Source: Syntrophomonadaceae bacterium
GTDB taxonomy: Bacteria; Bacillota_D; Dethiobacteria; DTU022; UBA8154
Length of the DNA stretch: 14,965 nt
Assembly (NCBI GenBank): GCA_007120815.1
Contig: SKMY01000253.1
Coordinates: 1 to 14,965 of the forward strand
Direction: 5' to 3'
The notes under the pieces were generated by a model, which was given only the letters and a program-made list of their open reading frames with translations, did no database searches and was not told the origin of the DNA. The position numbers and the translations under genes are program-made. The first letter of the stretch is position 1. Every line of letters starts with the position of its first letter. Of the stretch, positions 5,997 to 14,299 are shown in pieces.

Positions 5997-8087
5997 ATGG
6001 TCTCACCGTCCTCAATACGCCGCTCTGACTTGGCCAACCTGGCCAAGAATATGGATATTCTTATCGCCATCGCTTTTGTGATGGTCATCGCCATTATTAT
6101 TATCCCCATCAGGCCGCTGCTGCTGGATGTGCTGTTGGTCATCAACATCACCTTTGCCCTGATTATTGTCCTGGTTACCCTGTTTACCACAGAAATTTTA
6201 CAACTGGCCACCTTTCCTTCCGTTCTCCTGGTGGCTACGCTGTTTCGCCTGGCCCTTAATATTTCCTCCACCCGCTTGATTTTGAACGAGGCCCGAGCCG
6301 GCGAGGTGATCAACGCTTTCGGGCAATTTGTTGTCGGCGGGAACTACGTGGTAGGATTAATTATTTTCATCATTATCACCGTGGTACAATTTGTCGTGAT
6401 CACCAATGGTGCGGGGCGGATCGCCGAAGTGGCCGCCCGCTTTACCCTGGATGCCATGCCGGGGAAGCAGATGAGCATTGATGCCGACTTTAATGCGGGA
6501 CTGATTGATGAGGATGAAGCCCGAAGCCGCAGAAAAAAGCTGCAGCGGGAAGCGGACTTTTTCGGTGCCATGGACGGTGCCAGCAAGTTTGTGCGGGGCG
6601 ACGCCATTGCGGGGGTCGTTATTGTTCTCATCAACATTCTCGGTGGGCTGACCATCGGGATGGTTCAGCACAACCTTGATTTTTCTTCCGCTGCGCAGAC
6701 GTACACCATCCTGACTGTAGGAGACGGCCTGGTTGCTCAAATTCCGGCCCTACTGGTTTCTTCATCGGCCGGTCTGCTGGTCACCCGGTCTACGGCGGAA
6801 GCAAGCTTCGGGAACGAACTGGCCTCCCAGTTTTTGAAGTTTCCCAAGGTGCTGGCTATTGTTGCCTTAATCCTGCTTACCCTGGGGATTGTGCCGGGGT
6901 TGCCCTTTACCCCTTTCTTGATTCTAGGCGCAGCCTGTGGTTTTGGCGCTTATACCCTCTACCGGGAAGAACAAAAGGCCAGGGAGAAACTGGAAGAGGA
7001 TGCACAGATCGAAGAAGAGGCGGTGTCAACGCCCGAAGAAGACCTGCGCAGCATCATGAAAACGGACCTGCTGGAAATTGAAATCGGTTACAACCTGGTT
7101 TCCCTGACGGATAAAGGGGAAGATGGTGACTTGCTGCAGCGCATATCCACCGCCAGGCGCCGCCTGGCTTCTGACTTAGGTATCATTATACGCCCCATTC
7201 GTATTCGAGACAACCTTCAGCTTTCCCCCAACACCTATTTGGTTAAATTAAAGGGCAATGAACTGGCTCAGGGGGAGCTCAGGCCCGGGTACATGCTGGC
7301 CTTAAACCCTGAGGGCGTCACCTCCGATGAATTGGGGGGCATACCGACTGTTGAACCTACCTTTAACCTCCCGGCCGTCTGGATAACCCCGGCTCAAAAA
7401 GATGAGGCCGAGTTAAAAGGATGTACGGTGGTTGATGTTACGACGGTTTTAATCACCCATATCACAGAAGTTATCCGCACCCATGCCTTTGAGCTTTTAG
7501 GCCGCCAGGAGGTCAAGGAAATGATTGAAATGGTCAAGGAGAGCCGCCCGGCGGTGGTGGAGGAATTGATTCCCGACCTCATGGGAATTGGGGACATCCA
7601 GAAAATTTTACAAAACCTGCTTCGGGAAAACATACCCCTGCAGGACTTGCCCACTATCCTGGAAACCCTGGCTGATTACGCGGCAACAACAAAAGATCCC
7701 GATGTGTTAACAGAGTATGTCCGCCAGTCTCTGGCGCGTACCATCAGCGGGCAGCATATGGACGCCGGCAAGATGCTTCAGGTTATTACGCTGGACCCGA
7801 CCCTGGAAAAACGGGTCGCCGATTCCCTGCAGCAAACAGTGCACGGAACGTTCCCCATCATGGAGCCCGAAACCTCTCATCGCATCATACAGGGGACGGC
7901 CGGCCTGGTAGAAAAACTGCGGGGGAAAGGCATCTCGCCTGTTGTACTGACCTCCCCGAGGATTCGCCTGCCCTTCAGGCGCATGATAGAACGTTATTTG
8001 CCGGATTTGCCTGTACTTTCCCTTAGCGAAATATTACCCCAGATCGACGTTCAATCCGTGGGGGTGTTAAAAGAAGATGAAAGTTAG
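5997..8087 (+). CDS. flhA: Flagellar type III export gate protein FlhA
   Basis: FlhA forms the nonameric ring that receives substrates and chaperones and helps use the proton motive force for export. The 696-residue length is normal. The N-terminal half has the expected group of about eight membrane helices (residues 15-325). The FHIPEP family signature GRIAEVAARFTLDAMPGKQM lies near residues 138-157 and continues as SIDADFNAG. After a charged linker (about 330-355) comes the cytoplasmic domain, including the region around TVVDVTTVLITHITEVIRTH (about 478-497) and the closing residues of the fold. Start ATG with GGGGG 7 bases upstream. The last 11 bases overlap flhF, suggesting translational coupling. 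Confidence 0.97.
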   Translation: MVSPSSIRRSDLANLAKNMDILIAIAFVMVIAIIIIPIRPLLLDVLLVINITFALIIVLVTLFTTEILQLATFPSVLLVATLFRLALNISSTRLILNEARAGEVINAFGQFVVGGNYVVGLIIFIIITVVQFVVITNGAGRIAEVAARFTLDAMPGKQMSIDADFNAGLIDEDEARSRRKKLQREADFFGAMDGASKFVRGDAIAGVVIVLINILGGLTIGMVQHNLDFSSAAQTYTILTVGDGLVAQIPALLVSSSAGLLVTRSTAEASFGNELASQFLKFPKVLAIVALILLTLGIVPGLPFTPFLILGAACGFGAYTLYREEQKAREKLEEDAQIEEEAVSTPEEDLRSIMKTDLLEIEIGYNLVSLTDKGEDGDLLQRISTARRRLASDLGIIIRPIRIRDNLQLSPNTYLVKLKGNELAQGELRPGYMLALNPEGVTSDELGGIPTVEPTFNLPAVWITPAQKDEAELKGCTVVDVTTVLITHITEVIRTHAFELLGRQEVKEMIEMVKESRPAVVEELIPDLMGIGDIQKILQNLLRENIPLQDLPTILETLADYAATTKDPDVLTEYVRQSLARTISGQHMDAGKMLQVITLDPTLEKRVADSLQQTVHGTFPIMEPETSHRIIQGTAGLVEKLRGKGISPVVLTSPRIRLPFRRMIERYLPDLPVLSLSEILPQIDVQSVGVLKEDES

Positions 8088-9171
8088 AAAGTATTATGTG
8101 CAGGACATGAAAGAAGGCATGCTGCGCATCCGTGAAGAGCTGGGCCCTGAAGCGGTTATTATCCAGAGCCGGCGGGTCCGCGCCAAGGGGCTGCTGGGCT
8201 TTTTAAAGCCCGCCCAGATGGAGATCACCGCTGCCGTGGAAAATTCGCAGCCAAGGGAGCGGAAAAAACAGCAGCTTCACCAGGAGACCAACGCCCTTGA
8301 TAACAAGCGCATCTCAGCAGAACTGGAAGAGCTAAAAAAGGCGGTCAACCAGCTCATCATGCGCGAAGGGCTTCCCGAAGGCACCCGGGAAAAGCAGCGG
8401 GCAGAAATCGGGCGCTGGAAAGATTACCTCAAGCAGCAGGAAGTCTTTGACGAGCTGATTGATGATTTCGTCCAGTTTGTTCGTGAAAAATCACTCAGCG
8501 AAGCGGGGCTTTCCGATGAAGTCATCGGGCTGATTTTGCGTGACAAAATTCGTAAGATGCTGAAGACTGCACCGGAGAAAGCCTCTCCTATCCAGGTATT
8601 TGTCGGTCCGACGGGCGTGGGGAAAACAACGACCCTGGCCAAGCTGGCCGCCCGGTACGCCCTTTACCAGGGAGAACGGGTTGGCATTATTACCGTGGAT
8701 CATTACCGCATCGGGGCCGTGGAGCAGCTGCGCACCTATGCTGAAATCACAGGGCTTCCCCTGGAGGTGGTGATGACCCCCCAGGAGCTACGCCGGGCGG
8801 TGGAGCGGCTGAACGGGTGTCAGCGTATCCTGATTGATACGGCGGGGCGGAGCACCATGAACAAGGTTCAGGTTCAGGAGATGGCCAATTACCTCCAGAG
8901 CCTGCCGCCGTCGGAGATCTTCCTGGTGATCAGCTCGACAACCAAGTCTCAAGATATTCGAAACATTGTTGATAATTTTAGGTCCATGGGTTACAACCGC
9001 CTGATTTATACCAAGTTGGACGAAACCAATTCCTACGGTGTGCTGTTAAACGGCATCTACCTGACCAACATGCCGGCCATTTACCTGACAACGGGCCAGA
9101 GCGTCCCCGACGATATTTGCGTGGCGGATATCGACCGGATGAGTGCATATATCCTGGGGGAGGAGGGCTGA
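8077..9171 (+). CDS. flhF: Flagellar placement GTPase FlhF
   Basis: FlhF is an SRP-type GTPase that sets where flagella are built. The 364-residue product has the B domain at the N-terminus (MKVRKYYVQDMKEGMLRIREELG...), a charged linker (about 60-110), and an NG GTPase core. Visible motifs are the P-loop GPTGVGKTT (177-185), VDHYRIGAVEQLRTYAEI after it, DTAGRS at 254-259 (G3) and TKLDE at 312-316 (G4). All key GTP-binding residues are present. The ATG lies inside the end of flhA (11-base overlap) and the stop is 1 base before the flhG start, so flhA-flhF-flhG look translationally coupled. Confidence 0.97.
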   Translation: MKVRKYYVQDMKEGMLRIREELGPEAVIIQSRRVRAKGLLGFLKPAQMEITAAVENSQPRERKKQQLHQETNALDNKRISAELEELKKAVNQLIMREGLPEGTREKQRAEIGRWKDYLKQQEVFDELIDDFVQFVREKSLSEAGLSDEVIGLILRDKIRKMLKTAPEKASPIQVFVGPTGVGKTTTLAKLAARYALYQGERVGIITVDHYRIGAVEQLRTYAEITGLPLEVVMTPQELRRAVERLNGCQRILIDTAGRSTMNKVQVQEMANYLQSLPPSEIFLVISSTTKSQDIRNIVDNFRSMGYNRLIYTKLDETNSYGVLLNGIYLTNMPAIYLTTGQSVPDDICVADIDRMSAYILGEEG

Positions 9172-9172
9172 T

Positions 9173-10051
9173 ATGGTCGATCAAGCTGAGAAATTAAGAG
9201 CCATGTTTAAAAGCTACCGGCCTCAAACATCCCTCCGTAAACGACGGCTGTCCCGGATTATTGTGATTGCCAGCGGTAAAGGCGGCGTGGGAAAAACCAA
9301 CCTGGTGGTGAACCTGGCTATTGCCCTGGGCCAACTGGGGAAAAAAACCATTATCCTGGATACCGACCTGGGCATGGCCAATGCCGATATCCTGATGGAC
9401 CTCAAGCCCAGCTATACCCTGGTTGACGTTATCCGGGGGGACAAGCAGCTGGAAGATATTGTTTTAAAAGGGCCTTACAATGTTGAAGTCATCCCTGGCG
9501 GCTCTGGGCTTTCAGACATCGTCAGCCTGGACAGCCACCAAAGGGAACGCCTTATCTCCAGGCTGTCTTACCTGGAAGAAGACGGGAAGGTTATCCTGGT
9601 GGACTGCCCGGCAGGCCTATCCCGCGATGTGTTGAGCTACATTGCTGTAGCCGACGACCTGCTGCTGGTGACAACACCGGAACCAACAGCCATCACCGAT
9701 GTGTACGGCATCATTAAAATTGTGGACAATTACCGGCTGCATTCCAGCATAAAACTGGTGGTCAACATGGTTCGTAATCACAAGGAAGGCGAAAATGTTT
9801 TCCAGCGAATTAATTATGTGTGCCAGCATTTCTTAAAAATCAACCTTGATTTTCTGGGGGACATCGAGTTCGACCAAAAAGTAAGAAAAGCAGTCCTGAC
9901 CTGCTCTCCTTATATTCTTCAGTTCCCCCGGTCCCGGGCGACCCAGGACACCCAGCACATCGCCCGCCGTTTGAACCAGGAAGAGAAGGTGGAGCAGGAA
10001 GCAGAAAAGGAAAAAAGCTTCTTACAGCGCCTGCTGCACCTTTGGACGTAA
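9173..10051 (+). CDS. flhG: Flagellar number regulator FlhG (MinD/ParA-type ATPase)
   Basis: FlhG (YlxH in Bacillus) is a MinD-like ATPase that works with FlhF and limits flagellar number. The 292-residue product has the deviant Walker A motif KGGVGKT (36-42, after IVIASG), LDTDLGMANADIL shortly after, and DCPAGLSRDVLSY as the switch II region, where MinD has DxPAG. The N-terminal tail before the ATPase core (about 25 residues, Gln- and Arg-containing) is the part that stimulates FlhF in relatives. The start ATG at 9173 has GGAGGAGGG ending 5 bases upstream; an in-frame ATG at 9143 lies inside flhF and lacks a site. A basic/amphipathic C-terminus (KSFLQRLLHLW) fits membrane targeting. Confidence 0.95.
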   Translation: MVDQAEKLRAMFKSYRPQTSLRKRRLSRIIVIASGKGGVGKTNLVVNLAIALGQLGKKTIILDTDLGMANADILMDLKPSYTLVDVIRGDKQLEDIVLKGPYNVEVIPGGSGLSDIVSLDSHQRERLISRLSYLEEDGKVILVDCPAGLSRDVLSYIAVADDLLLVTTPEPTAITDVYGIIKIVDNYRLHSSIKLVVNMVRNHKEGENVFQRINYVCQHFLKINLDFLGDIEFDQKVRKAVLTCSPYILQFPRSRATQDTQHIARRLNQEEKVEQEAEKEKSFLQRLLHLWT

Positions 10052-10146
10052 AGCCTGTCAAGAAATTTTTAAAGGCGTCCTTCATGAATGTCAGGAACTT
10101 GCTTTGATAAGATCAGCTTAAAAAACTGTTGAAGGGGGGGTAGGCG

Positions 10147-10914
10147 TTGACAGAAAACCTGCTGCACAAGTATGCCAACTGCAAAGATAAAGAAACCCGG
10201 GATATATTGATACAGGCGTATCTCCCCCTGGTTAAGCAGGTGGCTGGACGGCTGTCCATGGGGCTGCCACCCCAGGTCGAAGAAGATGACCTGGTGGCCA
10301 GCGGTGTGATCGGGCTGTTGGAAGCCCTGGAACGCTTTAATCCCAACCTGGACACCACCTTTAAAACCTTTGCAACCTGGCGTATTCGAGGTGCCATGCT
10401 GGATGAACTTCGAAGGCTTAGCTGGCCTCCGCGTTCCCTGTTTCAACGCCTGCGCCAGCTTCAGGCAGCGGAACAAAAGCTGGGGCACCAGCTTGGACGT
10501 GAACCGTCCAACCAGGAACTGGCCCTGGAACTGGACTGGTCTCCTGAAACCGTGGAACAGGTTTATACCCAGATGAACAACCATTCCCTGGTTTCCCTGG
10601 AGTCGCTGCTTTTTACCCCTGCCGGCTCCGGTTCACCTGAAGGCGGTGAAGAGCTGCTTAGAGCTGAAGGCCCTTTTGCTACACCGGAAGATAGCCTGGA
10701 AAAAGAAGAGCGACGGGATGTACTGGCCAACGCCATTGAGGGATTGACTGAACGTGAAAAGCTGGTCCTGGCTCTTTATTACAAAGAAGAGTTGACCCTG
10801 AAGGAAATCGGGGCGGTTTTGAAGGTGTCGACGGCCCGGGTTTCACAGATCCATGCCCGGGCACTCCGAAATCTGAGGGTTAAACTTCAACAGGCAGAAT
10901 ACATGGAACAGTGA
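10147..10914 (+). CDS. fliA: Flagellar sigma factor FliA/SigD (sigma-28)
   Basis: This sigma-28 family factor directs late flagellar, motility and chemotaxis promoters. The 255-residue product has region 2 (about residues 18-90, with DDLVASGVIGLLEALERFN and FKTFATWRIRGAMLDELR), region 3 (about 95-145) and region 4 (about 195-250, with LTLKEIGAVLKVSTARVSQIHARAL as the helix-turn-helix). The start is TTG with a run of G ending 6 bases ahead (10134-10140). It follows flhG after a 95-base gap with no clear promoter or terminator, the normal place for sigD in Gram-positive fla/che operons. Its likely target is the GCCGATAA promoter before flgF. FlgM, its anti-sigma factor, is not in the window. 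Confidence 0.96.
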   Translation: MTENLLHKYANCKDKETRDILIQAYLPLVKQVAGRLSMGLPPQVEEDDLVASGVIGLLEALERFNPNLDTTFKTFATWRIRGAMLDELRRLSWPPRSLFQRLRQLQAAEQKLGHQLGREPSNQELALELDWSPETVEQVYTQMNNHSLVSLESLLFTPAGSGSPEGGEELLRAEGPFATPEDSLEKEERRDVLANAIEGLTEREKLVLALYYKEELTLKEIGAVLKVSTARVSQIHARALRNLRVKLQQAEYMEQ

Positions 10915-10920
10915 GGTGGT

Positions 10921-11415
10921 ATGGTGCAGGCAGCACTGATTTTTTTTGGCGTCATTATAGGCTGCAGTGCGGGCTTTTTGCTGGCCTGGTTTTTCGCTCG
11001 GAACGGTCCTCCCCCGGAGCCATTTTTCCTTCGCTTTCTGCGTATAGAAAATCGTTCTGCCCGCCTGGATGCACGGCTGATGACCTACGAATTAAGCCGA
11101 AAGGTAAATGACCTGGCAGAGACAGTAGGGCGTATGGACCAGGAGCTGCAAGAGCTAAAGGACCAGCTTGCGGTAAGGAGCGAAAGTGCGTCGGCCCTTT
11201 TCATCCCGGAGGAGATCGTTATTCCACCTAAAAATCCCAAAGATTATGAGGAAACCAGCACGCCGCCCCGGGAAACTCTGGTGACCCGGGAACGAAACCG
11301 GGAAATATCCCAATTGTTAAGGGGTGGGCTTACGCCCGATGAAGTGTCGGAAAAACTGCAGGTGGCCCGCGGCGAGGTGGAATTGCTGCAGTCATTGGTA
11401 AAAAACCGCCCTTAA
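10921..11415 (+). CDS. SwrB-like (YlxL/DUF6115-type) membrane protein
   Basis: The 164-residue product has one N-terminal membrane helix (about 4-25), a probable coiled coil (about 40-85, with repeated leucines and charged residues such as LAETVGRMDQELQELKDQL), a proline-rich variable stretch, and a C-terminal helical segment EISQLLRGGLTPDEVSEKLQ... that resembles a small helix-turn-helix-like tail. In Bacillus the gene directly after sigD is swrB, of similar size and layout, whose product promotes flagellar export-gate assembly and swarming. The identification rests on position, topology and the tail pattern rather than strong sequence identity. Start ATG at 10921 or GTG at 10924; GAGGT (10913-10917) favours the latter slightly. 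It begins 6 bases after the fliA stop. Confidence 0.65.
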   Translation: MVQAALIFFGVIIGCSAGFLLAWFFARNGPPPEPFFLRFLRIENRSARLDARLMTYELSRKVNDLAETVGRMDQELQELKDQLAVRSESASALFIPEEIVIPPKNPKDYEETSTPPRETLVTRERNREISQLLRGGLTPDEVSEKLQVARGEVELLQSLVKNRP

Positions 11416-11433
11416 CTCAAAAACAGGAGGGGC

Positions 11434-11460
11434 TTAACAGAAGAGACCCGATGCCGATAA
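11434..11460 (+). promoter_or_regulatory. Candidate sigma-28 (FliA/SigD) promoter for flgF-flgG
   Basis: GCCGATAA at 11453-11460 matches the sigma-28 -10 element (GCCGATAA/T) in all 8 positions. TTAA at 11434-11437 stands exactly 15 bases upstream, with 3 of 4 matches to the -35 core TAAA (TAAC, shifted by one base with a 14-base spacer, is an equal alternative). It lies in the 92-base gap after the SwrB-like gene and about 48 bases before the flgF start. The sigma factor itself is encoded 520 bases upstream. Confidence 0.65.
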
Positions 11461-11507
11461 AAAAGGTGAACACATACCTTTTTTGAATCCATTAGGAGGG
11501 TTGCCCC

Positions 11508-12269
11508 TTGCGCGGTCTCTACAATGCTGCCGGGTCGATGCTGGTTAACCAGGTCAAAATGGAGAATATCAGCAACAATCTATCCAACCTGAATACACCA
11601 GGCTATAAACGAAATGATGTTGTCCAAAGGACGTTTCCAGAGGTACTGCTTTACCGCACGGAAAAGAAACCCTTTACAAGAGGCGGCCTGCACGGGCCCG
11701 TGGGAATCGCGGCTGAAAATGTTGCCCTAGAGGAAATTCCCGCCATACATCTTCCAGGGTCCCTTTTGACCACGGGGCGGAAGCTGGACGTTGCCCTTCA
11801 GGAAGACGGTTTTTTTATGGTCGAAACCCCAGAGGGCATGCGCTATACCCGCGACGGTCATTTTCACCTGAGCCAGGATGGCGTGCTTGTTAATGCCCGG
11901 GGATATCCAGTTTGGGGTCTGGAAGGCCCCGTTTTGCTGGAGGATGAAAACCCCTTCGTGGATAGAAGCGGTCATATATATGTCGATGGAGAACATGTCA
12001 ACACCATCCGGGTGGTTTCTTTTGAGGAAGGGACACCCCTTTGGAAAGAAGGTTACACCCTTTTCCAGGTGGGGGAGGGCTTTGAACCCCAGGTTTTAGA
12101 AAACCCCGTGGTTTTCCAGGGAGTCCTGGAATCATCTAACACGGACCTGTCAAGGCAGATGACCGATATGATCCGTGTTCGCCGCACCTATGAAGCCGCT
12201 CAGAAAATTGCCCAGGTTTACGATACGCTGCTTTCCAGGGCCGCCAACGACCTGGGCGCCTTGGGTTAA
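11508..12269 (+). CDS. flgF: Flagellar rod/hook-basal body protein, FlgF-like (FlhO-type)
   Basis: This is one of the axial proteins that build the flagellar rod. The 253-residue product begins MRGLYNAAGSMLVNQVKMEN and has the rod-protein motif ISNNLSNLNTPGYKR (about 21-35). The middle contains the FlgF/G/E-type core DVALQEDGFFMVETPEGMRYTRDGHFHLSQDGVLVNARGYPV (about 89-130), and the C-terminal basal-body domain QGVLESSNTDLSRQMTDMIRVRRTYEAAQKI (about 205-235) completes the coiled-coil shell. FlgF versus FlgG naming is by order and length; in Bacillus the equivalent pair is FlhO/FlhP. Start TTG with AGGAGGG ending 7 bases ahead. Confidence 0.85.
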   Translation: MRGLYNAAGSMLVNQVKMENISNNLSNLNTPGYKRNDVVQRTFPEVLLYRTEKKPFTRGGLHGPVGIAAENVALEEIPAIHLPGSLLTTGRKLDVALQEDGFFMVETPEGMRYTRDGHFHLSQDGVLVNARGYPVWGLEGPVLLEDENPFVDRSGHIYVDGEHVNTIRVVSFEEGTPLWKEGYTLFQVGEGFEPQVLENPVVFQGVLESSNTDLSRQMTDMIRVRRTYEAAQKIAQVYDTLLSRAANDLGALG

Positions 12270-12287
12270 CGAGGAGGTTATCGGGAT

Positions 12288-13139
12288 ATGCTGAAATCCA
12301 TCGCCAACAGCTATACGGGTTTGAGAGGCCACCAGCAGGTGCTTGACGTGACGGCTCATAATATGGCCAACATCAACACCATTGGCTTCAAGGAAAAACA
12401 AACGTCCTTTCAAGACCTGGCTTACCGGGCCCTAACTGAACGAAGATTGCCTTTTGCCGGTCAGCCTCCGGCCCCTCCGGTAACCGGTCGGGGCGCCATG
12501 CTGGCCAGCGTGACGCCGTCCATGGAGCAGGGTACAATGATTCGTACCGATGCCCCTTTTGACCTGGCCATCGAAGGTGAAGGATTCTTTCGAGTTATCC
12601 TTCCAGACGGCAGCTACGGTTACACCCGGAGCGGTGTCTTCAACCTGGATGGTTCGGGAAACCTGGCCATGCCGGGAGGCGTTTTGCTGGATGTCCCGGT
12701 AAACCTGCTGGATTATGAAAATCATGTGGACTTAGGTACCATGACCGTATCACCGGAGGGAAAGCTTTTGGGTTCCAGGCTGCCGACCGGTTCGGATGCT
12801 GATGAAGAACAGCTTTTTCCTGGAGAGGCCGACGAGCTGCCCGGCGGCATCGTGGAGCTGGGGCAGTTAGCGCTGTACCGCTTTAGAAACCCCCAGAGCC
12901 TTTCTCACATCGGCGAAACGATTCTGGTTCCCGCAGGAGCCACGGGTCCTCCTGAAGAAGGACAGCCTGGCCAGGAGGGGTTTGGCCTGCTCAGACAGGG
13001 CTACCTGGAGGGCTCCAATGTAGATTTATCGACCCAGGTGACCCAACTGATCCAAAGCCAACGCGCCCTTCAGGCCTCTTCACGCAGCCTGATCACGGCA
13101 GATGAGCTCTGGGCGATTACCTTAAATCTCCAGAGGTAA
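12288..13139 (+). CDS. flgG: Flagellar distal-rod protein, FlgG-like (FlhP-type)
   Basis: The 283-residue product is a paralogue of the upstream gene. It has the N-terminal motif HNMANINTIGFKEKQTSFQDL (about 24-44), the core DLAIEGEGFFRVILPDGSYGYTRSGVFNLDGSGNLAMPGG (about 88-127) and the C-terminal basal-body domain RQGYLEGSNVDLSTQVTQLIQSQRALQASSRSL (about 239-271). A proline/glycine-rich insertion (around PVTGRGAM, 65-72) and another acidic one (about 163-182) are the variable parts. Start ATG with GAGGAGGT 9 bases upstream, 18 bases after the previous stop, so the two form one unit. It is followed by a 155-base non-coding gap. Confidence 0.87.
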   Translation: MLKSIANSYTGLRGHQQVLDVTAHNMANINTIGFKEKQTSFQDLAYRALTERRLPFAGQPPAPPVTGRGAMLASVTPSMEQGTMIRTDAPFDLAIEGEGFFRVILPDGSYGYTRSGVFNLDGSGNLAMPGGVLLDVPVNLLDYENHVDLGTMTVSPEGKLLGSRLPTGSDADEEQLFPGEADELPGGIVELGQLALYRFRNPQSLSHIGETILVPAGATGPPEEGQPGQEGFGLLRQGYLEGSNVDLSTQVTQLIQSQRALQASSRSLITADELWAITLNLQR

Positions 13140-13176
13140 ATCTTTTTTATACACAAATCAATAGGCCTTAGATGAT

Positions 13177-13195
13177 CATATTTTGTCAAAATATG
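13177..13195. repeat. Perfect 8-bp inverted repeat in the flgG-fliM gap
   Basis: CATATTTT (13177-13184) and AAAATATG (13188-13195) are exact reverse complements separated by GTC. It lies 37 bases after the flgG stop and about 35 bases before the promoter candidate of fliM. The AT-rich stem with a 3-base loop and no T-run is a poor intrinsic terminator, so an operator is at least as likely. Confidence 0.55.
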
Positions 13196-13230
13196 CAGCC
13201 CTCGCCTGTACGGTTTAGGGTTTTAGTCTT

Positions 13231-13260
13231 TTGTAATGTCAGTTTTTGTGTTAATATATA
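13231..13260 (+). promoter_or_regulatory. Weak vegetative-type promoter candidate for fliM
   Basis: TTGTAA (13231-13236) resembles a -35 element. Downstream, TGT-TAATAT (13249-13257, extended -10 type) or TATATA (13255-13260, 18-base spacing) could be the -10. Neither pairing is ideal: TAATAT is only 15 bases away. The location, 35-60 bases before the fliM start in an AT-rich, otherwise empty gap, is the main support. Confidence 0.35.
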
Positions 13261-13294
13261 CCATGGGGGTAAATAGCTGGATGGGGGCGATTTT

Positions 13295-14299
13295 TTGACT
13301 AAAGATGTCCTTTCCCAAAATGAAATCGATTCGCTAATCACCGCGTTAAGCGCCGGCAGCCTGAAAGAAGAAGAAAAAGCTGAAGAACTGTCTGATTACC
13401 GGACTTACGATTTCCGACGGCCGAGCAAGTTTTCCAAGGAACAGATCAGGACCCTCCAGGTGATACACGACAACTATTCCCGGATCCTGGGCAACTTTCT
13501 TTCAGCGTACCTGCGGGTCCCTGTCCAGATCCAGTTGGCTTCGGTCAGCCAGGTCACCTACGAAGAATTTGTTTTCTCGCTGCCCGTTCCCACGCTGGTC
13601 ACCATCTTTAATATGAATCCGGAAATGGGCGATGCCATGCTGGAAACCAACGCTTCTTTTGTTTTCCCCCTCATTGATATCGTTTTTGGCGGTGAAGGGC
13701 GGGTTTCCAAGCAGACCCGTGAACTGACCGATATTGAAATTACGGTCATGCGCAACATAAACAACCGGTTGCTGGACAACCTGCGCTACGTTTGGGAGGA
13801 TATCGTATCCCTGACACCCAAGGTGGAGGCCATGGACACCAACCCTCAATTTAACCAGATGTTCGCCTCCACAGAAACGGTCGCCCTGCTGACCTTTTCC
13901 ACCCAGATCCTGGACAGCCAGGGATTGATCAACCTGTGTTTTCCCTATATTACCCTGGAAAAGATCATGCCGCGGCTAACGGCCCAGTACTGGTTCAGGC
14001 AAACGCCCCAGGACACCTCGGACATTCACGAACGAACCGTGCTGAAACAACTTGAAAAAGTCGATGTGGAATTAAGCGCCGTCTTGGGGCGGGTTACAGT
14101 AACCCTGGACGATTTTCTCCAGTTCCAGGAAGGCGATATTATACAATTGTCCCGGCAGGAAGGCGAAGACCTGGAAATTTACGTTGAAGACGAGCTCATG
14201 TTCAAAGCGCAACCGGGCGCATACGGCCAGCATGTCGCTGTTCAAATTACCGGTTGGGCCCAAGAAGACCAACTGGAAGGGGAGAAAGCCGGTGGGTAA
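13295..14299 (+). CDS. fliM: Flagellar motor switch protein FliM
   Basis: FliM links the CheY-P signal to the C-ring. The 334-residue product opens with the CheY-P-binding peptide LSQNEIDSLI (6-15). A CheC-like middle domain follows, with RRPSKFSKEQIRTLQVIHDN (42-61), MEMNPEMGD-type core and GGEGRVSKQTRELTDIE (about 131-148). The C-terminal SpoA/FliN domain spans about 255-325. Start TTG with GGGGG ending 7 bases upstream. It overlaps the next gene by 8 bases, indicating coupling. fliM sits apart from the fliL-fliO region where it is usually found, starting a separate 3' unit with its own promoter candidate. Confidence 0.96.
   Translation: MTKDVLSQNEIDSLITALSAGSLKEEEKAEELSDYRTYDFRRPSKFSKEQIRTLQVIHDNYSRILGNFLSAYLRVPVQIQLASVSQVTYEEFVFSLPVPTLVTIFNMNPEMGDAMLETNASFVFPLIDIVFGGEGRVSKQTRELTDIEITVMRNINNRLLDNLRYVWEDIVSLTPKVEAMDTNPQFNQMFASTETVALLTFSTQILDSQGLINLCFPYITLEKIMPRLTAQYWFRQTPQDTSDIHERTVLKQLEKVDVELSAVLGRVTVTLDDFLQFQEGDIIQLSRQEGEDLEIYVEDELMFKAQPGAYGQHVAVQITGWAQEDQLEGEKAGG

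Noticed and set aside
9383..9390. GCCGATAT, a match to the sigma-28 -10 box inside flhG
   Set aside because: It encodes the conserved NADI residues of the FlhG ATPase, and there is no TAAA-like -35 at 14-16 bases upstream.
10121..10133. 13-base string AAAAACTGTTGAA shared with the flhB-flhA gap (5883-5895)
   Set aside because: It is short, AT-rich, and no flanking similarity was seen; chance is likely.
13270..13293. TAAA followed by GGCGATTT as a sigma-28 promoter for fliM
   Set aside because: Spacing is only 12 bases and the -10 would overlap the ribosome site and start codon.
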